A DNA stretch of 64,000 bases from Trichaptum fuscoviolaceum (Eukaryota > Basidiomycota > Agaricomycetes > Hymenochaetales > Trichaptaceae), in contig CAJSYZ010000002.1 in NCBI GenBank assembly GCA_910574455.1, forward strand, positions 4,923,671 through 4,987,670, in the 5' to 3' direction. Below the pieces are notes generated by a model, which was given only the letters and a program-made list of their open reading frames with translations, did not search any database and was not told where the DNA came from. Numbering within the stretch: the stretch's first letter is position 1; every line of letters starts with the position of its first letter. This document shows, in pieces, positions 11,700 to 21,810 of the stretch. Made by a program: the position numbers and the translations under genes.

Positions 11700-12600
11700 A
11701 ATTTAGACATACTAAGGTCTCGATGTCTCCGTCCAGAGTCGAGCTGCACTTTGACATATCCGAGAAAGCGGTGATATTGCACAAGGATTGGCGTAGAACC
11801 CACCAAGGACATTGCCCTGAATGAGCATACCTCGGAGGATCCAGATCCTAGAACTCAAGACCCCCGTGTGCTGCCCGACAAGATGCATGGGGCTTACGAT
11901 GGTCAGCCAAGCTTGTGATCCAATCCTCGTGGCGTAATAATCTGCGAGTCTCATCTACATCCCGGACTGTGGCTATAAGAGGCGGCCAAGGCTCGTCGAA
12001 GCAGGGCTTATGGTCCTGCAAATGTGGCCCCTTCGTCCTTTCGTCCCTGGGAGAATGTTGATATACAGATCTCAAGCCGAGTTTTAATTGGACAACCTCC
12101 AAAGGGTTACATAGTCTCCATGCCATGTCCGAGGCGGGGGAAGGTGTATAGATTTCATGGGTCCGAACAAGTACGCCGAGCTAGGGTGATTGATGAAGTA
12201 GTGAGGTATTCATGTAAATCTGTATTGTGGTACTCAAAGGACATTTTCTCCTCCTTCGGGTCCGGATCCAGCGTAATGAACGTGCTGAGTGTACTTCCTC
12301 TAGTCTTTCCGAAGCGATACTCCGTGGAGGATCCGCAGATCAGCACGGGATGGAAACGGAATAAGGTATGTCTTAGATGTCGTCTATTATGTATTAGTTC
12401 CTCCCACACAAATTGAGTTAGCTTCACCTAAAGTGTTGATTTGCACAGAGTAATCTGCTATAATGGGTGCCGCGCCATGCAGACACTTTTCAACCTTGCT
12501 CATAAGCCTGAGTTCATCTCGATAATCATCCCGCATCATGTCAAAATAAAGTGGGTTGCCACGGAGCCTCGAAGTCTCCCTGCACCTACACCAGCCCAAT
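11700..12600 (-). pseudogene. Possible degenerate or unresolved gene
   Basis: Three consecutive minus-strand segments (about 12600-12440, 12427-12155 and 12126-11850) read as plausible protein in different frames. Stop codons fall between them and only one credible splice signal is visible. No family was recognised. A real gene with several short introns cannot be excluded. Confidence 0.25.
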
Positions 12601-13017
12601 CGCTCGCTTTGTCGGTCGGTGTGGTTCGGTTTAGATCGGCGTGACTATCGACCTGCTGGGATATGATGAGTGAATTAGCAACCTCAGTGTTTCTATTTGA
12701 ATCTAACTTTAGGAGAGTAGTACTCACTGCAGAGTCTGGTACTAGATACGTGGATGGAAAATTTCCCCAAATCTACTAGTCTTTCAGCTGATTTTTATAC
12801 ATTTCTTCTTCAACAGAAGCGACCCTTGAATGGCACGCAGTGGTTCGTGTAGTACAGGGCGGTGTCATGGAATCTGGACTGAAAAAAGCCAAAGGTTCAG
12901 CATAAACAAGTCCACAGATGCCACTGGCATGACTCGGAGTCGCCGTGAGACAACTTGACGCAGAAGTTCAAGTTACTGATTGGGTTAAAGGTCGGCGGCC
13001 CGTACTAGTAGTGCGTA

Positions 13018-13142
13018 TCCTATAGTCTCGTAACCAGACCGGGCTACTTTATACTGAGTATGTCTGCGAGGCAGACACGCCGAGTCTGCCACAGCAGACA
13101 TATAAAGAAAGTCGCCTGGCCTGGTCACGAGGCTACGTATCC
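13018..13142. repeat. Long imperfect inverted repeat (hairpin)
   Basis: The left arm TAGTCTCGTAACCAGACCGGGC (about 13023-13044) pairs with the right arm read in reverse complement, TAGCCTCGTGACCAGGCCAGGC (about 13114-13135). Pairing continues inward through CTACTTTA/CGACTTTCTTTATA and TGTCTGC..GGCAGAC, giving arms of roughly 50-55 bp with few mismatches around a very short loop near 13078-13082. A nested perfect palindrome, TGTCTGC-GAG-GCAGACA, sits at 13061-13077. This could be a degenerate MITE, a small-RNA precursor or a cruciform-forming site. No flanking target-site duplication was identified. Confidence 0.7.
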
Positions 13143-13420
13143 TACATATGTGAGACTCGCAATCACTGGGACACGGCACAAATAATCTCTAGGTCAGGAA
13201 TAATCCAGTAGCCTCTGCAATAGCAGTTACATGCAATGGCTCCATGCTTGGTACATATCGCATTTAACAAATAAAGTATGTAATAATAAAAACGGCATTG
13301 TTTGGTGATTTAAAGAGGAAGTCGTAGGCATCGCGTACAAAACAAGTACAAAGGAAAAGTTAGAATACATGCAATTGAGAGGAGATGCACGCTAAGCATA
13401 AGGGACAACTTCACAGCACA

Positions 13421-15680
13421 TTATTCGCCCTCGGGCGGTCCTCGATGAGTGAGGTTGCGATCAGTAGACTGTACGATCTGATTCCCGTTGTGCAACATCA
13501 TGAGCGAGATTGATGCTTGCTGTTCAAGATCGGATGTCTCGTCATTGGCACTCGCTTCGTCCGCATCATGTAGCCATTTCGGTAATTCGAACTCGGCATG
13601 TGCAAATTGAGGCACTTTCACGCCGAACGCCAAAACAGTTCGTGAGGTTTTCCTAGAATCACGACCTTCGTTATGAGATGCCGCGACCAAAATGACAGGC
13701 ATATGCTGTCTTTTTCCGGTTAAGACGGATATATTCTCCTGCCGAGAAGATATAGGTGAGGTGGACCTTCGCGGAGAATCCGGTAAAGTTATTTGAAGGG
13801 GAGCATGCTCGACCTGTTCAGAATTCTCTCGGTCCGTCGCATGGCCATGTTCAACTGTGAAGGACATTTTTGGGGGCTCGGTCATGTCTTGGTGCTTCTT
13901 TATTCTGGGCCGCTTCCTTGTCGGTGCAGATAGGTTAGAGCCTTCAGCAGATATAGATCCGAAATGAAGGACCTGGTAATGATGGTTTGGGGAGGCAGAG
14001 TCAAGAGAGCCGACGAAGGATGGAGGACGTTGCGATGGTAGAGATACCGACGTCACATCAATGTCTGGTTCACTTGATCTATGAACCGTAGTGTCTTGTG
14101 ATGTCGAGGAAGGCCCGCATTCCGGAGTCGGTAAGTTTGACTGCTTCTCGATATCCAGCGCAGGAGCTTTGGAAGTACTGCGCTTCCTCATGCTATGTTT
14201 TGGCTGAGGCGATGGCTCTTTGTTGAATGAAGGGGTCTTCGGCGGACGAAGGGTAATTCTTAGCTTCAGGCCCTTTTCCCTCGCAGTTGAGATACTCTCT
14301 GGGAGAATAGGAACTTCGACTGTCGAAGGCTCGACTGGACGCAAAGTCTTTTCAGGCGCCTTCACGGGATTAGGGGTGGGTATAGGTATAGGCTCGACTG
14401 GAGGCAAAGCCTGCACAGGCGCCTGTACGGGGGTAGAAATGGGTATAGGCATAGGTGAGGCGGGTGCCGGCGTTGCGAGACGTATTGGTGGTGGCGATGG
14501 CGTCGGTGTTGGCACCGGTGCCGGTGGTGTTGGTGGATTGGGGAGTAGAATTGGTGACACTACGGGTTCAAGCCTCGCACTCGACACCGGTTCGAGTGCT
14601 CGCACTGGAACTCTTTCGTACTCTGGCTCCTTCCAGATTGCGTTCATATCATTCACAGATTGTTCGCGGGTTCTGGGCTCGACCGAAATGCTAAGGCTTG
14701 CCCTTTCGCCCTTCTTGTCTGCTCCCTTGCGATCGGAAGGTAGCAAAGTTCGGTATCGCTCTTCCAAGGACAAAGCGACATCCAGCATCAGGTTCCGACG
14801 CCGTTCGCCTTCTCGCATAGGTGATTGCTCATCTCCATCTACTTCTGAAAGGTGGATTGCTTCTGGAGCCTCACCAAAAGTGTCTTCCGGAAGTGCGAGA
14901 AATGCAGTGTAATCCAAACTACGCAGCTGTTCAATCCTTTCCTTCAGCTTATAGTGCTCATACTGAAGCTTCTCCTTCTCTCGCAGCCGCTGACGCCTCT
15001 CGAATGCTTCATATTTGCGGTGTCTCTTTTCATAAGCTGCATCCGACAGCTCCGTAGTGTCCTTTAAGAAAACTGGTTAGATAAAATCAAGTTTATTTAC
15101 GTTGAAGAGGACGTACGACTTCACCCCTAGCCCTTAGCCTTCCTCCAACCAATTCTTCATCCTGCAATTGTGTATATTCAGGTGTCTGAATCTCCTCCTG
15201 TTCCTTATAGGACTTGATGACATCTGGCCTTTCGAAATACCGCTCATTCGCATAGTTATCAAACCCCAAATCGCTCGATGAAGCAGCAGGGACAAGATTC
15301 ACGTCGGTTGTTAAGATGAACACTGAAGTTGGCGGAATAACTGGGTCGCTCTCGCCTTCAGAGGTTCAAATGTCAGTTAAATAAAGATTCAAATCCTCCT
15401 TATACGTACCTGTACGCTTCAGCGTGTCTAAGATATTCATATCAATATCACAGCTCCCTACACCCGGTCCCCCTCGACGCGTTCTTACGGGTAGGGTACG
15501 TTTCTGTCGTGTCTCGCCATTTGGTATGACGGATGGTGCATCGGTTGTACTGACAGATTCGCCATTCGGGGTCAAAGGGGGAGTCAAATGGGAGTTTCTG
15601 CCATTTCTGCTGATTGAGGTGCCATTCCTTACAGGTCGTTTACCAAGTGCCTTGGATGAGGGGGCAGACTGGTAGACCAT
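13421..15680 (-). CDS. Chromatin-associated protein with SAS4-like domain and proline-rich tail
   Basis: Three exons. Exon 1 starts at ATG 15680 (MVYQSAPSSKALGKRPVRNG) and ends at KRT before an intron at about 15358-15411. Exon 2 (ESDPVIPPTSVFILTTDVNL...RLRARGEV) ends at a GTACGT donor near 15108. Exon 3 begins DTTELSDAAYEKRHRKYEAF and continues as a charged helix (RRQRLREKEKLQYEHYKLK, then ERIEQLRSLDYTAFLALP). That helix resembles the SAS4 domain (Something About Silencing complex subunit 4: aKHRK..E..R.R..EkE...E...L...L..L...D). The rest is disordered: a Pro-rich region with a 63-bp tandem duplication, then a basic segment (TRKRPRIKKH) that may be a nuclear signal. The role in histone acetylation is inferred from the domain resemblance only. 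An upstream frame (to 15873) might extend the 5' end but does not join cleanly. Confidence 0.7.
14328..14453. repeat. 63-bp direct tandem duplication inside the SAS4-like gene
   Basis: Two adjacent 63-bp units, 14328-14390 and 14391-14453, each begin GGCTCGACTGGA and end GGGTATAGG(T/C)ATA. They encode the repeated Pro-rich blocks APVQALPPVEPIPIPTP and APEKTLRPVEP-type sequence on the minus strand. In-frame expansion of a disordered region. Confidence 0.7.
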
Positions 15681-16219
15681 CTTCTTTTCTTGAACGTCGC
15701 TTATCCCAGCCCGCAGTTGGAGCCAAATCGTCAGGGGCAGAAATCGAGCCTTGTGTTAGGTGCTTGCCTGCTGAGCTATACCCGTAGCTCGAGTCGTAAT
15801 TCTTCCCAATTATGAGAGGTTTTGCGAAATTAACAGCTGCCCATTTTACCTGAACACGCTGGTCAAGACTCACTACGATGTTACTGCTGGTGTGCGACTA
15901 CTCTTTCGAGTGCATAAACCGTTACAACCCTCTCAAGCTTGCCCCGATAAGAGCGAGTTGAGGGAATCTTTTGTGGGGACGTTTTGAATACAGAAGGCCT
16001 GTGCTTCAAGTCGGTGGAACAGAAGTCAACGCGGGCGCTTCAGGCGCGTCCCGACGCGTGCCAGTGCCCACAGGCCGTGACACCAACAACCCGGGCGCCT
16101 TACTTCGAATTAACATCGTGATAACACATTATAGCTCTCTTGCTCAAAATAAAGCTATTTACATTGACTATGAAGTTTACTACGTACGTGTAGTAGCTAA
16201 TTCATGCTAAGGGAAATAC
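15681..16219. other. Intergenic region
   Basis: 5' flank of the SAS4-like gene and 3' flank of NAF1. A minus-strand open frame at 15640-15873 (MSLDQRVQVKWAAVNFAKPL..) overlaps the 5' end of the SAS4-like gene and may be 5' UTR or an unspliced leader exon. No other feature. Confidence 0.4.
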
Positions 16220-18166
16220 TCAGTTGCGGCGTTGGTCACTGTCAGGAGCTCGCGCATCAGGCGGCGGTCCTCCTCCATTCGCCATTCCGCCCGATTGACT
16301 TCCTAACATAGCTGTATCCATACTTTGTGGCCAAGCTTGGCTCCAATTACCTCCCCCGTACGCGTATCCGCCAGTAGGCTGTTGAGGCTGAAGGAAGTTC
16401 ATGTTAATGGCAAATTGTGAGGCAAACCGAGGATTGATATGAGGCTGCACATAAGGCTGTGTGTGATGATCTTGCGGTGAATGAACAGGGTAGTTCAAAG
16501 GCTCTGCCCCGTAGGCTGAATACTGCCAATTTTGCTGATGGGCCATTTGATTGGGAATACCATATGAGTTTTGCATGGACTGAACAGCACCCAGTGATGT
16601 GGGCTGCAGCTGACCTGTGGCACGAGCTATTGCAAGGGAGGTAGGGGACAATGGCCGCGGTTGATTTACGCTCGCTTCCTGATAATCAGTATAATTATGA
16701 CTGAAGCTTTCCCGCCGAGGTCCTCCTCTCCTACCTCCTCCGCGTCCTCTATTGCCACCCTTTTGATCATTGCCAGTTCCATACGAAGGCCTGCCAGCAT
16801 GGCGATCATCACGCCCTCGACCACGTCCGCGATTATGCCTTCCTCCGGCTCGACTGGTGGCACGCCCGCGTCTGACATCAGCAAGGCTGGGGGCATTGTC
16901 ATCAGTAACTACTGAAGTAGTGTCTTGTGAAGCAGTCGGCCCTTCTGCGTAAGGGTCATCGTAGGGCAAAGGTGTTGGGCGAGATGGTCCTGCCATGTGA
17001 TCCATATCGTATGGCGTGTATTCATCATACGGTGATGCCCCGTAGAATGTCTCACTCATGAGCTCCTGATCGCGCAGTTGGGAGGGAATTGGAGTAGAAT
17101 GTCGTGAAGAAGCGACAGAAGAAGAGCGTCGAGATTCACGGCTATAGAAAATATAAGAGATGAACTTGGGATATGCGGCAAAAGGGATATTTCACTCATT
17201 CACTCACTCTCTAGCACGTTGCCTCTTGTAAGCGGCCTCCGCTTCATCATCCGAAAACTCTACTTCGTCTTCTCCAATCTCTTCATCATGTACATTGCTT
17301 GCGTCACTTCCCTTGAACCTTGCGAGTTGATTCGGAAAGATAAATTTACTCCGATTGGGTACGTGATACACAGCACGAGCAATGTGAATGACAGTCTTGT
17401 CAATCGAGGTTGAGCTGGGAAATTTGACTTGGTATAGAGGTAATTGAGTAGGTCCGAATGTTTCGTGGACCTAGTGCAGCATAAGCAACTCGCAGACTCA
17501 AAGTATATGACGACCTCACATAACCAAGTACTTTCCTATCCTCAAAAACAAGGAGACTGTCGGAATCGAGTGCCCGCTCCGCAGCCTTGTTCTCGATTGG
17601 AGAAGGTGTTCCTTTGACGATGACAACGTTTTCGATTATACTCATGATTTCTCCCACTCTTTCCAAGGGCTCGTTTGCGTCGACCTCTGAGAAGTCAGGC
17701 ACGACAACGGCCGGCTCTGGAATTTCATTCTTGGTTCGAAGACTAGCACCAGCGGCCTGTTTATTACCGCCATCGTCCTCTTCATCGTCAACGTCATCAA
17801 GCAAGGACTGCGTGCGATCTAAGACGATTTCGCCGTCATCAGACTCCGATTCTGAATCTGTGTCTGTACTTGAAGAATCATCTGAATTATGTTCGGACGG
17901 GGGTGAAGCAGGGCTATTCCAATCAGAATTAGTGCATAGAGTCAAATCATGGCATAAACTCACGCAACCTTCACTACATCGCTGTCTTTTTCGAGAAGAG
18001 ACTCGACTGCCTCTTCCTCTTCGCTGTCAGTAGTATCAGCTGTGGAAGCAGCACTAGAATCTATGGAGGAAGCCCTTATCCGTTGGTCTTGTGGACGTTT
18101 CACAGGTTGAACAAATTCCTGGATAAGCAATAGATCCTGAGGAACATTGGTGGGGACCTTGAACAT
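16220..18166 (-). CDS. NAF1: H/ACA snoRNP assembly factor NAF1
   Basis: Nuclear chaperone that binds the Cbf5/dyskerin core during early assembly of box H/ACA RNPs and is later exchanged for Gar1. Four exons: 18166-17964, 17913-17520, 17470-17208 and 17141-16220. The junctions keep frame and give 593 residues. The N terminus (MFKVPTNVPQDLLLIQEFV) is followed by acidic Ser-rich tracts. The Gar1/Naf1 beta-barrel core is clear: GEIMSIIENVVIVKGTPS, LLVFEDRKVLGYVHETFGP, then LYQVKFPSSTSIDK and RAVYHVPNRSKFIF. The acidic SNVHDEEIGEDEVEFSDDEAEA and a C-terminal RG-rich and Gln/Pro-rich tail also fit NAF1. The ATG at 18166 is chosen because any longer frame would run into the divergent EF-Ts gene, 148 bp away. 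Confidence 0.93.
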
Positions 18167-18314
18167 TTCAGAAAGTGCCAGTGTTTTGTCGAATCTTTGC
18201 CTTTCTACTCTGCGAAGAGTGTCAGAAAACAAACAGCGAAAAGTTACAGCTTGAAATTTTGCTTCAAGTTTATTACGGCATTGGCCGAACTGTACTTTCC
18301 TTCCTCCTCCCAAA
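18167..18314. promoter_or_regulatory. Short bidirectional promoter between NAF1 and mitochondrial EF-Ts
   Basis: Only 148 bp separate the two divergent start codons (18166 minus, 18315 plus). The spacer must hold both promoters or their 5' UTRs. A pyrimidine-rich run precedes the EF-Ts ATG (CTTTCCTTCCTCCTCCC). No TATA box was seen in a convincing position. Confidence 0.55.
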
Positions 18315-19489
18315 ATGTTGCGACGCGTCTCTCGTTCAGTTGCGAACCAAGTCAGCTGCGGTTCTTCACGATTATACTCTACCGTACAGTCTCCAAAAGC
18401 TTCCATAAAACTCGTGGCAGAGCTGAGGAAGCTCACAGAGGTTCCTTTGTCGAAAGCGAAGGAGGCTCTCATTGCTTCCAATAATGACCTGGACGCTGCG
18501 GTTGAGTGGGTGCAAAAAGACCTTGCGATATCTGGAGCAAGGAAAGCGGCAAAGGTTGGTGGGAGGGAGACAAAGGAGGGACTAATAGGTATCTCGGTTC
18601 TTTCGCCAGGTTATGGGCAAGGGACATCCGGGGTTCGGGCAGCCATGGTCGAGCTAAACTGCGAGACAGACTTCGTAGGCAGAAACGAATTGTTCGGGAA
18701 GCTCGTACAAGACATAGCCCATTCGACTGCATTCTACTCCGAAGCATCTACCGATTTCCAAGAAAATCCGAAACTTCTTCGAGCCTTTGAGGTTGAGGCT
18801 CTCATGGACGCTCCTTACTTATCGAAGGATCCATCCCAGACTATAGCTTCGTCGTCTACCTCCGTTGGGTCAGCTATTCGAGATACAATAGCGAAAATTG
18901 GCGAGAACATCACGCTGCGCCGAGCAATCAGTGTCGTTATGCCTAACGCTCCCGAAGAATTCAACGCTGGTATTCGCGTTGCATCCTATGTGCATGGATC
19001 CACAATAGACCCATCGGTGGGCCGCATGGGGACATTAGCCTTGCTTTACATGAAATCGCCAAAGCTCTCTGGACTTTTCGGATCAGAAGCCTTCCTTTCT
19101 GATGTTGAGAAAATGGAACGTGCTATTGCGCGGCAAATAGTTGGTTTCGAAACTGAAACAATACGGCAGACTGGAGCAAACAACGAGACTGCACTTTACG
19201 AGCAGCCGTTCGTCCTGCTCGCTGGTGAACTCTCCGGGCAGCCGGTAAAATCTGTACTACGAGCATGGGCAGAGCAGAAGGGCCTCGTCGCAAATCCAGG
19301 GGATTCAGACTTCCATGGATTAGCCGTAAGCGAGTTTGTGAAGTGGTCTGTTGGTCAGGACGTGTCTTCGGCCGGGGCTTCGGTAGTATCTTGTACGTCG
19401 CTCGTACCTCTGTTCGTATTGCTCCATTCTAACTCTCAGTTCTAGCTTTAGATGAGCAGTTGGCCTCACAAGGATCTCCCAAGGCCTGA
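18315..19489 (+). CDS. TSF1: Mitochondrial translation elongation factor Ts
   Basis: Guanine-nucleotide exchange factor for mitochondrial EF-Tu. The ATG at 18315 opens a presequence (MLRRVSRSVANQVSCGSSRLYS). The UBA-like N domain follows (KLVAELRKLTEVPLSKAKEA..DLDAAVEWVQKDL), then the EF-Ts core with the hallmark VELNCETDFVGRN. A 47-bp intron (19393-19439, GTACGT..CAG) joins SAGASVVS to FLALDEQLASQGSPKA and ends at TGA 19487-19489, giving 375 residues. Without splicing the frame would stop at 19443-19445, losing the C terminus. Family assignment is secure; the last exon is inferred from splice signals and frame. Confidence 0.92.
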
Positions 19490-20036
19490 GTTAGTCCTTA
19501 TTCTTACACTATGTAACAAACACTCCACTCAGAACGATACTATTAATGAAAGAATGCCGGCTATCTTCTAATATACTTCATGCTCGCAGTTCAACGTTTC
19601 ATGGAGGCTTAGACTCCCTTCCACATATCGGGCGAATGATAATTTTTCTTTCCTTTCTCTAACTAAAGGTTGACTTTAAGGACATCAACGCATTAAACCG
19701 ACGAACTGAAGCCGGCAGGCACCATATGTATTTCAGAGACTGGCAGCTAAAATAATAGATCCTGCTAAAGGACTACAGACATCTATTGCTCAGACTATCA
19801 TCACCTTTTACTTCAAGTTTATGCGTTAGAGATAGAACGTAATTAAAATATTGATCTATGATGCCGTGGGACTCCGCCGTGAAATTGCATTCCTCGGAAT
19901 GATTAGCTTCAAACAAGTCTTCAGTTTAGTAGACCGAACTTGCATGTACCTGAGTCCTTCCTCATTGTCCTCATCATTCTGCAGCATCTTTGAAGTCAAC
20001 TCGGTCTGAGCCACTGTTACAGCCAATTTATTTGAC
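19490..20036. other. Intergenic region
   Basis: 3' flank of TSF1 and promoter of the ricin-B-like gene. AT-rich, with no supported ORF or RNA gene. Confidence 0.5.
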
Positions 20037-21122
20037 ATGAGCACTGGCACTTCCTCATCCGCCGCTGGCATTGATCAGACTCAAGATCATGAACTGCGGT
20101 CAAGCGAAACTTCTTCCCTGTCAGCATCTCCTCAGATAGACCCTCCTCCATACTCCGCTAACATGGCACTCTCTGCGGAAAGCAACTACGGATTCCCGTC
20201 GGGCTATTTCGTCATCAGATCTCTTTCCGTTGGAAGACTTTTTGATATTGAACTAGACGATGTGAATGACGGGGCGGAAGTGATCCTTTGGCCGGAGAAG
20301 GAGAGTTCATTAGTGGAAGGTGGGTGGCAGAGACCTAGTATGTGCCGACTTATAAACAACGAACCTCTAGGTTTTCGAAAACCTGAGGCTGACAATCAGG
20401 TAGGTATAATGGCGCGGACGTAATGCATTGTTATGATGGCATTGATTGTGTAGGTCTTTTTCATCGATACGACTGGAGCACTCTGTTCAAGGCAATCTGG
20501 GCATGCTATTGATATTGAAGGTATGTATCAGCTACATCAATGATGATATTCTTGTTGAAAACTTGAAGATGGTCGTCTTGTCTTACGGCACAGACGCCCG
20601 AAATCATATCCCTACCCAAACGCGTACTCCCACCCTCTACCGCGGTTCTATTACTCTTCAATAACAAAGCAGATCCTTGTTGAGTTTGAATGCGATCCGT
20701 CCTATCCTCCACCGAATCCGCATGGTCCTCCTTCCCTCGCCTGGCGTCAGAAATCCTACTTTCTCTCCAGTGTCCCTCTTCGGAAACCTCGCACTCTAAT
20801 GGAGGACATGACAGAAGCTGTGTCTAATGTCTTCGCCGCTCCACTTACACCATTTGCTACCCTGTTTGGCAAGGTACCAGCTGCGAGTGCTACCGCTGAG
20901 GATGTCTACAGGGGTGACATTGACCTTCGTGAAGATGAGGTCCTTGAAGAAGATAGAACTGAAGGGGAGGAGGTGGATGATTCACCTGAGAACATTCGCA
21001 GAGTGCGCGTTGTAGGTGTTACTGAAGGAGAGAATAGAACCTTAACGGAAGCTGCAAAGCTCAGGCGAAAATGGGAGGTCCTTCCCATTCGAAGGTCAAG
21101 AGCGCTTTATGCCAGGCAGTGA
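20037..21122 (+). CDS. Ricin-B-lectin-like (beta-trefoil) protein
   Basis: Three exons from ATG 20037 to TGA 21120-21122. After a Ser/Thr-rich N terminus, YGFPSGYFVIRSLSVGRLFDIELDDVNDGAEVILWPEKE resembles the Q-x-W-type units of ricin-B/beta-trefoil domains. It continues across introns at about 20400-20454 and 20521-20566 as NNQ|VFFIDTTGALCSRQSGHAIDIE|DGRLVLRHRRPKS. The second half (ITKQILVEFECDPSYPPPNPHG...WRQKSYFLSSVPLRKPRT) is conserved-looking but unassigned. The C terminus is acidic and then basic. No signal peptide is visible, so the protein is probably cytosolic. Sugar binding is possible but not shown, because only about half a trefoil is recognisable. Confidence 0.75.
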
Positions 21123-21810
21123 GGTACCTCAAGCTCTTCTTATTCTCGGTGTGTGTAAGGGATATATATGAAGGTGTGATCAATTTCACTCATTTCCATA
21201 ATAGTCCGGATGCTTATTCTGAATCTTAGTAAATAAGTTAGCCCGGAATTTCAATCTAATGATTTATTGCTCATCTCTCATATGTGTGCAGTACTCCCTC
21301 CCACCCCCTGGAGCGAAAGCTCAATGACGTCCTTTGACTGTCAAGCCCATTCAACAAGCATTTAGTTGCATCTCTGCTCTCATGATTTTTGTGTTGAGTG
21401 TCATTCGTAAAACGACTACGATGACTGTTTTCACGCTCTGAGACGGGAGAAAGCGGAATTTCACGCTATCACCTTAATGATTTGGTCCTCGTCAACGCCT
21501 TAAGACGAAATGAATGCGATTGACCACGGAAATCCAGAATAGTGTACGAATTCCCTCTCGGACTGGCAAGCACAAAATAGTTGGACCTCCAGCTGTGAAC
21601 TAAGTTTTAAGTTTTAAAAAGTACAACATTGTCGTATGTATTTGAGACTGCCAGATCGTACAGGCGCAAAACTACAGTCTTTTACTTGCGTATGGACAGC
21701 ATTAATGGAAGAGAAATTTGACCTGGCTGTGGCAGTTACGATGAATACTAACGCTCTTCCCAACTCTCGCCGGAATCGTGTGTCGTCGTGATAGTAGTAA
21801 GCTCTGTATT
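21123..21810. other. Intergenic region between convergent genes
   Basis: 3' flanks of the ricin-B-like gene and eEF2. About 690 bp, with no supported coding frame or RNA gene. Confidence 0.5.

Larger units (their letters stand above)
11167..13420. other. Gene-poor 2.2 kb stretch with possible decayed gene
   Basis: No intact gene supported. On the minus strand, neighbouring frames at 12427-12155 (..STEYRFGKTRGSTLSTFITLDPDPKEEKMSFEYHN..) and 12126-11848 (..EPWPPLIATVRDVDETRRLLRHEDWITSL..) have protein-like composition. They are broken by stops and do not join cleanly, so this may be a pseudogene or a multi-exon gene I cannot resolve. The right part is AT-rich and holds the hairpin listed separately. 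Confidence 0.4.

Noticed and set aside
14220..14912. 230-codon plus-strand frame, Gly/Ser-rich
   Set aside because: Antisense shadow of the proline-rich part of the SAS4-like gene; the minus strand has the conserved domain and splice structure.
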